Positions 1 to 5,023 of a DNA stretch of 5,023 nt are shown piece after piece. Within the stretch, counting starts at the first letter, position 1. Every line of letters starts with the position of its first letter. The stretch covers positions 1 to 5,023 of the forward strand of contig JAHWKS010000511.1 in NCBI GenBank assembly GCA_019347795.1, read 5' to 3'. The notes under the pieces are model-generated. The model ran no database searches. It saw nothing but the letters and a program-made list of their open reading frames with translations, and was not told the origin of the DNA. The stretch is from Planctomycetota bacterium (lineage in GTDB: Bacteria; Planctomycetota; Planctomycetia; Pirellulales; Pirellulaceae). A program made the position numbers and the translations under genes.

Positions 1-614
1 GACCCGGCGGCGAGCCGGTGTTCGACCCGCTGGGCATCGGCGTGGGGGTTCCCGGGCTGATCAACTACCTGCTGATCGTCGGCGGGATCGTCGCGGTCGT
101 CGCCTTCGTGATTTGGGGCCTCGCCCGCGGGCGGTTCGGCGCCTGGCCGATGCTGGTGCTGATGCGCGTGCCGATGCTGGGCAAGACGCTGGAGATGATG
201 GCCCTCTCGCGAATGGCGTGGACGCTGGCGATGGCGAACAACGCGGGGATGGACCCGCGGCGCTCGGTGAAGCTCTCGCTGCGGAGCGCGAGCAATCCCT
301 ACTACGCCTCGTTTCAGAAAAGACTCGATACGGAGCTTTCCGGCGGGGCGGAAATTCATGAGGCCTTCGCCCGCAGCCGCGGCTTCCCCGGCGAGTTCGT
401 GGACGTGATCGCCAACGGCGAGCTGAGCGGCACGCTGCCCGAGTCGCTCCTGCGGCTCTCGGACGACTACCGCCGCCGCGCCGAGTCCTCCTCCGGCATG
501 CTCACTGTCTTCGCCTCCTTCGCCGTCTGGGGCCTGGTAGCGCTCATCATAATCAGCTTCATCATTCGCTTCGCGATGTTCTACATCGGCACGATCTACT
601 CGTTCCTGCCGTGA
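1..614 (+). CDS. Type II secretion / type IV pilus platform protein, GspF/PilC family (C-terminal part)
   Basis: This is the C-terminal part of a polytopic inner-membrane platform protein of the T2SSF family, which in type II secretion and type IV pilus machines couples the cytoplasmic ATPase to pseudopilin assembly. The reading frame (codons from base 3) is open to the left edge, so the GTG at base 18 is not taken as the start. Visible in order are a hydrophobic segment (about bases 60-120, ending LARG), one cytoplasmic T2SSF helical domain with the pattern P-M-L-G then LSRMAWTLAMANNAGM, the family hallmark GELSGTLPESLLRL at about 417-458, and a long terminal hydrophobic stretch (about 500-610). 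The protein ends with TGA at 612-614. Families usually have two such domains in about 400 residues; only the second is seen here. The family call is secure. Whether it serves secretion or pili cannot be told because the neighbouring secretion genes lie outside the window. Confidence 0.9.
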   Translation, partial: PGGEPVFDPLGIGVGVPGLINYLLIVGGIVAVVAFVIWGLARGRFGAWPMLVLMRVPMLGKTLEMMALSRMAWTLAMANNAGMDPRRSVKLSLRSASNPYYASFQKRLDTELSGGAEIHEAFARSRGFPGEFVDVIANGELSGTLPESLLRLSDDYRRRAESSSGMLTVFASFAVWGLVALIIISFIIRFAMFYIGTIYSFLP

Positions 615-720
615 CGGCCCGCCCGTCTCCGCGCAGCAGCCAGGGCTTGGCGCAGGGACGACATCGCAAACCGCACCACACTCGCCCCATCTTGAAACGC
701 AGCCCAACTCCTCTCCGGAT

Positions 721-747
721 AACCGGCGCCATCGCCCCAACCGGCGC
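721..747. repeat. Direct repeat AACCGGCGC x2
   Basis: AACCGGCGC occurs at 721-729 and again at 739-747, start to start 18 bp. Each copy is followed shortly by ATCGC, so the similarity extends to about 15 bases with a two-base insertion in the second copy. It could be a tandem operator or chance in GC-rich sequence; nothing else supports a binding site. Confidence 0.35.
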
Positions 748-819
748 GTGATCGCGGATTCCTGAGAAAAAGGCGAACGCGCAGCCTGTTCCCCGCCCGG
801 CACGCCGCTACACTTCTTG

Positions 820-840
820 TCGGCGAAGCGGCGTCGCCGA
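820..840. repeat. Inverted repeat TCGGCGA-7-TCGCCGA
   Basis: A perfect 7-bp stem (820-826 with 834-840) closes a 7-nt loop AGCGGCG. It is not followed by a T run, so it does not look like an intrinsic terminator. It shares the GGCGA/TCGCC core with two further inverted repeats nearer ftsK. Confidence 0.45.
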
Positions 841-877
841 AATCGTCAACGAAAGCGATCGCGACGATCGCGCCCGC

Positions 878-906
878 TGGCGAAACCGCGCCGCCCCCGT
901 TCGCCA
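878..906. repeat. Inverted repeat TGGCGAA-15-TTCGCCA
   Basis: A perfect 7-bp inverted repeat (878-884 with 900-906) with a 15-nt GC-rich spacer. It shares GGCGAA/TTCGCC with the 993-1013 hairpin, so the two could pair alternatively with each other in an RNA leader. Whether they are transcribed as part of the ftsK leader is unknown because no transcription start can be placed. Confidence 0.4.
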
Positions 907-981
907 AAGCTGTTGCGACCCACCGCCTTGCGCCGATGGAACGATAGAGAGACGGAATTCACTTCGGGCACGGACGCGCCC

Positions 982-1013
982 AAGGAGCCGACCGCGGCGA
1001 AAACTTCGCCGCG
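982..1013 (+). promoter_or_regulatory. AAGGAG motif followed by 9-bp hairpin in front of ftsK
   Basis: A consensus Shine-Dalgarno AAGGAG lies at 982-987, too far from either plausible ftsK start (TTG 1020, ATG 1035). Between them is a perfect hairpin: CGCGGCGAA (993-1001), loop AAC, TTCGCCGCG (1005-1013). Subtracting the 21-nt hairpin leaves 11 nt between AAGGAG and TTG 1020, so folding could bring the site within reach of that start. Alternatively the hairpin is simply a regulatory stem and the AAGGAG a coincidence. The sequence elements are certain; the function is inference. Confidence 0.4.
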
Positions 1014-1034
1014 TCCCGCTTGCCAAGCGCGTCG

Positions 1035-3722
<2,688 letters not shown>

Positions 3723-3729
3723 GGCGCCG

Positions 3730-4242
3730 TCAACGGTTTGCGAGGTTGCTCCAGGCCCAAAGGCAAGCGAGGAAGAACTTTTTCTCGTTGGACGCCGGCA
3801 AGGCTTTGAATTGTCTTACTGCATTCTCCGCCTGATCCACGAGGAGCAGAACGTCCGAGCGACGGAACCGCTCCGACAGGTCGTAATCGGCCAGATGGCG
3901 TTGTTCCTGCAGGTTGACGAACGTTCTCGCGATGTGCCGAATCTCCGTGGAAACAACGAATCCGGACGGAAGGCCTTTCGCCACGGACGCCTTGAGCGTC
4001 CCTCCCGCAAACGACACACAGGCGGCCTTCATGACATTGTGGGCGAAGGCGCGGGCAAGCACTTGACGGTAGGGCCCCTGATCGTGATGAGCGCCGATCG
4101 CCGCGCGGCATGCCTGATCCGCGAGAAAATGAAACACGGCGTAATAAGCGGATGACACGGCGCGGCGCAGATTCGCCTGCTTGGGTCGGCTGGGGTCAAG
4201 GCGAGCCAGGCGCCTTGCCTGCGCGAGCAGGTTGTCGTGCAT
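3730..4242 (-). CDS. HEPN-like protein, second gene of a two-gene module
   Basis: A 170-residue, predicted all-helical, soluble protein. The N-terminal half carries the helix KQANLRRAVSSAYYAVFHFL (residues 21-40), and the second half has NLQEQRHLADYD (110-121) followed by a helix VLLLVDQAENAVRQF (131-145). The pairing of an RRA-x-S-x-AYYA-x-FH helix with a downstream R-x-x-ADYD and a final A-x-x-x-V helix is typical of HEPN-type proteins, many of which are RNA-cleaving toxins or nucleotide-binding partners. The usual catalytic R-x4-6-H is not in its normal C-terminal place; an R46-x5-H52 exists after the AYYA helix. By count the protein has 24 Lys/Arg against 13 Asp/Glu, so it is basic. Its ATG follows the stop of the upstream gene by 3 bp, implying translational coupling, and its 3' end faces ftsK with a 7-bp gap. 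The family call is from pattern recognition; RNase activity is only a possibility. Confidence 0.6.
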   Translation of the reverse strand: MHDNLLAQARRLARLDPSRPKQANLRRAVSSAYYAVFHFLADQACRAAIGAHHDQGPYRQVLARAFAHNVMKAACVSFAGGTLKASVAKGLPSGFVVSTEIRHIARTFVNLQEQRHLADYDLSERFRRSDVLLLVDQAENAVRQFKALPASNEKKFFLACLWAWSNLANR

Positions 4243-4245
4243 AGC

Positions 4246-4533
4246 CTACTCGGCTTCCTGTTGCCGTTCACTTTCTTTGACGAAACTCACATAAGGAAAT
4301 TTCTCCACGCCGCGCGCCAGCAGTCGATCGTGAATCTGCATGTGAAGGTCGGACGCGTCTTTGCCCAGCCTTGTCGGATCCACATTCTCGTCGAGGATCA
4401 GCGTTACGCGGAGGGCGTCGTCGCCGGTCCAATCGACGTAGTCTTCGACTTCGATGCCGGTGATCGGCAGCGATTCGGGGAGGTCGAGCTGTTTCAGATC
4501 CAATGCCTCCAAGACGTTTGCGTCAACGGCCAT
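4246..4533 (-). CDS. Small acidic protein of unknown family, partner of HEPN-like gene
   Basis: A 95-residue protein that I do not recognise. Layout suggests a helix (VLEALDLKQL, 7-16), two beta strands (ITGIEVEDYVD at 24-34 and ALRVTLILDEN at 40-50), an amphipathic helix (ASDLHMQIHDRLLARG, 60-75) and a last strand FPYVSFV (79-85), a compact alpha/beta fold. It has 22 Asp/Glu against 9 Lys/Arg, the opposite charge of its neighbour, as expected for partners but not proof. It lacks the GS-x10-DxD pattern of the MNT nucleotidyltransferase usually paired with HEPN. The start at 4533 is supported by AGGAG seven bases upstream; an in-frame GTG at 4587 would extend the protein by 18 residues but lies upstream of the predicted -10 and is rejected. 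It is first in the operon, where antitoxins commonly sit. Confidence 0.7.
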   Translation of the reverse strand: MAVDANVLEALDLKQLDLPESLPITGIEVEDYVDWTGDDALRVTLILDENVDPTRLGKDASDLHMQIHDRLLARGVEKFPYVSFVKESERQQEAE

Positions 4534-4540
4534 TGTCCGA

Positions 4541-4545
4541 CTCCT
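4541..4545 (-). promoter_or_regulatory. Shine-Dalgarno AGGAG for the acidic protein gene
   Basis: On the minus strand GGTAGGAG precedes ATG 4533 with seven bases between AGGAG and the ATG. It is the best-placed ribosome site in the window and decides the start of this gene. Confidence 0.75.
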
Positions 4546-4578
4546 ACCAGTGCAAGCGTTTTGCGTCAGTTCTTTGCC

Positions 4579-4584
4579 ATTATA
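4579..4584 (-). promoter_or_regulatory. Predicted sigma-70 -10 box for the acidic/HEPN operon
   Basis: The minus strand reads TATAAT at 4584 down to 4579. A start about seven bases beyond it (near 4572) would give a leader of about 39 nt containing the AGGAG site. No good -35 is present at 16-18 bp; that region overlaps the opposing -10 box. Confidence 0.55.
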
Positions 4585-4597
4585 CACCGATGCCGCG

Positions 4598-4606
4598 TGC
4601 TATAAT
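4598..4606 (+). promoter_or_regulatory. Predicted extended -10 promoter of the GGDEF gene
   Basis: TGCTATAAT is a perfect extended -10 (TG at 4598-4599, TATAAT at 4601-4606), a class that needs little or no -35; the nearest -35-like hexamer, TTGCCA at 4574-4579, is 21 bp upstream, too far. The expected start near 4613 is only about two bases before ATG 4615, predicting a leaderless or nearly leaderless mRNA. Confidence 0.6.
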
Positions 4607-4614
4607 TGCCGCGC

Positions 4615-5023
4615 ATGATGATGCCGTTGGTACTGCTGTGCTCGGATGACTCTCGGCGGCGCCGCCGGTGGGCTGGTGCGCTTGCGGGGACGGCGAACGT
4701 CGTGGAAGGGGTTTCTGAGGCGCCTGCAGAAGCCGGCATCGACGTTGTCATTACCGATGGTCCGATCCCCTTCGAGCCGGAGGGGCAGCGGCGGCTTTCC
4801 CGCGACGACGTGGGGCTGGCGGCGGTCGGGGCGGCCATCCCGGCCGATGTTTCGCTTCCGGCGGATGTGACCGACCGTGAACTCCGGTTGACGTGCGTCG
4901 TGTTGGCCGAGGTTGTGCGGCTGCGGCGCGAAAGCCGCGAAGGAGCGAAGGAGCGTCAACAGCTCGCACGGCTCGCCTTCACCGATCCGCTGACGGGTCT
5001 GGCCAACCGCCGGGCGTGGGACG
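4615..5023 (+). CDS. GGDEF-family protein with degenerate receiver-like N-terminus (partial, runs off the right edge)
   Basis: 136 codons are visible, with no stop before the window edge. Residues 121-136 read AFTDPLTGLANRRAWD, the opening signature of GGDEF domains, which make cyclic di-GMP from two GTP. The GGDEF active-site loop itself lies outside, so catalysis cannot be judged. Residues 4-104 look like a shrunken response-regulator receiver: strand PLVLLCSDD (acidic pair D11-D12), strand GIDVVITD ending at D48 in the phospho-acceptor position, strand VGLAAVG (66-72), and VSLPADVTDRELRL, where the usual phosphate-contacting Lys before Pro is Leu (L81-P82). A predicted coiled helix (about 88-120) links to the cyclase. 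Translation probably starts at one of three successive ATGs (4615, 4618, 4621). No Shine-Dalgarno precedes them. It is divergent from the acidic/HEPN operon. Confidence 0.8.
   Translation, partial: MMMPLVLLCSDDSRRRRRWAGALAGTANVVEGVSEAPAEAGIDVVITDGPIPFEPEGQRRLSRDDVGLAAVGAAIPADVSLPADVTDRELRLTCVVLAEVVRLRRESREGAKERQQLARLAFTDPLTGLANRRAWD

Larger units (their letters stand above)
615..1034. other. Non-coding gap between secretion gene and ftsK
   Basis: About 420 bp without a convincing gene. The open frames here on either strand give arginine-rich or compositionally biased proteins with no domain pattern. I see no clear Rho-independent terminator after the secretion gene (no GC hairpin followed by a T run) and no good sigma-70 promoter for ftsK; TTGCGA at 913-918 has no matching -10 at normal spacing. 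What the gap does hold is a 9-bp direct repeat (721-747) and three inverted repeats sharing GGCGA/TCGCC (820-840, 878-906, 993-1013), plus an extra unpaired GGCGAA at 772-777. The ftsK frame is open from base 948, after a TAG at 945-947, so a longer FtsK using a rare start cannot be strictly excluded. Confidence 0.6.

Noticed and set aside
855..872. Palindrome GCGATCGC followed by a second CGATCGCG copy
   Set aside because: A short GC-rich palindrome and 8-bp repeat; with no further copies nearby it is not distinguishable from chance.
596..907. Minus-strand open frame of 103 codons filling the gap before ftsK
   Set aside because: It needs a TTG start without a ribosome site, overlaps the 3' end of the secretion gene, and its product is Ala/Arg/Gly-rich with no recognisable fold.
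913..950. Possible ftsK promoter (TTGCGA or TTGCGC with GATAGA)
   Set aside because: Spacings are 24 and 9 bp, far from 16-18, and GATAGA is a weak -10 match.
4552..4564. Small inverted repeat GCAA-5-TTGC in the operon leader
   Set aside because: Only four base pairs, too weak to support an operator or hairpin.
4246..4587. Longer 113-aa version of the acidic protein from GTG 4587
   Set aside because: The extra codons span the predicted -10 box and the Shine-Dalgarno of ATG 4533, so they would not be in the transcript.
4237..4605. Plus-strand open frame of 122 codons across the acidic-protein gene
   Set aside because: It is antisense to the acidic-protein gene, whose well-placed Shine-Dalgarno and coupling to the HEPN gene favour the minus strand.
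4600..4959. Minus-strand open frames opposite the right-hand gene
   Set aside because: The plus strand encodes a recognisable GGDEF opening motif in a continuous frame to the window edge; the minus frames show only Arg/Pro/Ala-rich shadow sequence.

Overview
The window looks like high-GC bacterial chromosome, most plausibly from a planctomycete or relative. That assignment is an inference from the style of the FtsK N-terminus, the scarcity of strong Shine-Dalgarno sites at the main gene, and the GC-rich codons; no rRNA or other phylogenetic marker is present. There are five genes: two cut by the window edges, three complete. I see no tRNA, rRNA, CRISPR array, insertion sequence or phage gene.

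Layout. Bases 1-614 (+) are the 3' end of a type II secretion/type IV pilus inner-membrane platform gene (GspF/PilC family). A 420-bp non-coding gap (615-1034) follows. It holds a 9-bp direct repeat and three inverted repeats sharing a GGCGA/TCGCC core; the last is a perfect 9-bp hairpin between an AAGGAG motif and the possible starts of the next gene. Bases 1035-3722 (+) encode a full-length FtsK/SpoIIIE DNA translocase: four membrane segments, an acidic linker, a RecA-like motor with intact Walker motifs, and a gamma winged helix. It also carries an unusual, almost purely acidic C-terminal tail.

Only 7 bp beyond the ftsK stop, and convergent to it, ends a two-gene minus-strand operon (4533 down to 3730). 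It encodes a 95-aa acidic protein with no recognised family and a 170-aa basic HEPN-like protein, separated by 3 bp. The operon is driven from a compact divergent promoter region (4534-4614) with two perfect TATAAT boxes facing away from each other. The plus-strand box is a full extended -10 (TGCTATAAT) placed so that the predicted transcript begins about two bases before ATGATGATG. This is the start of a right-hand gene (4615 to the window edge) encoding a degenerate receiver-like domain followed by the opening motif of a GGDEF diguanylate cyclase.

How the genes relate. The secretion gene and ftsK are housekeeping genes with no evident functional link. The acidic/HEPN pair looks like a self-contained two-protein module, possibly toxin-antitoxin or defence-like, but its activity is not shown by the sequence. 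The GGDEF gene may be co-regulated with that module only through the shared promoter region. The most novel candidates are the HEPN pair, the mirror-image promoter with a probable leaderless GGDEF transcript, and the structured ftsK leader.
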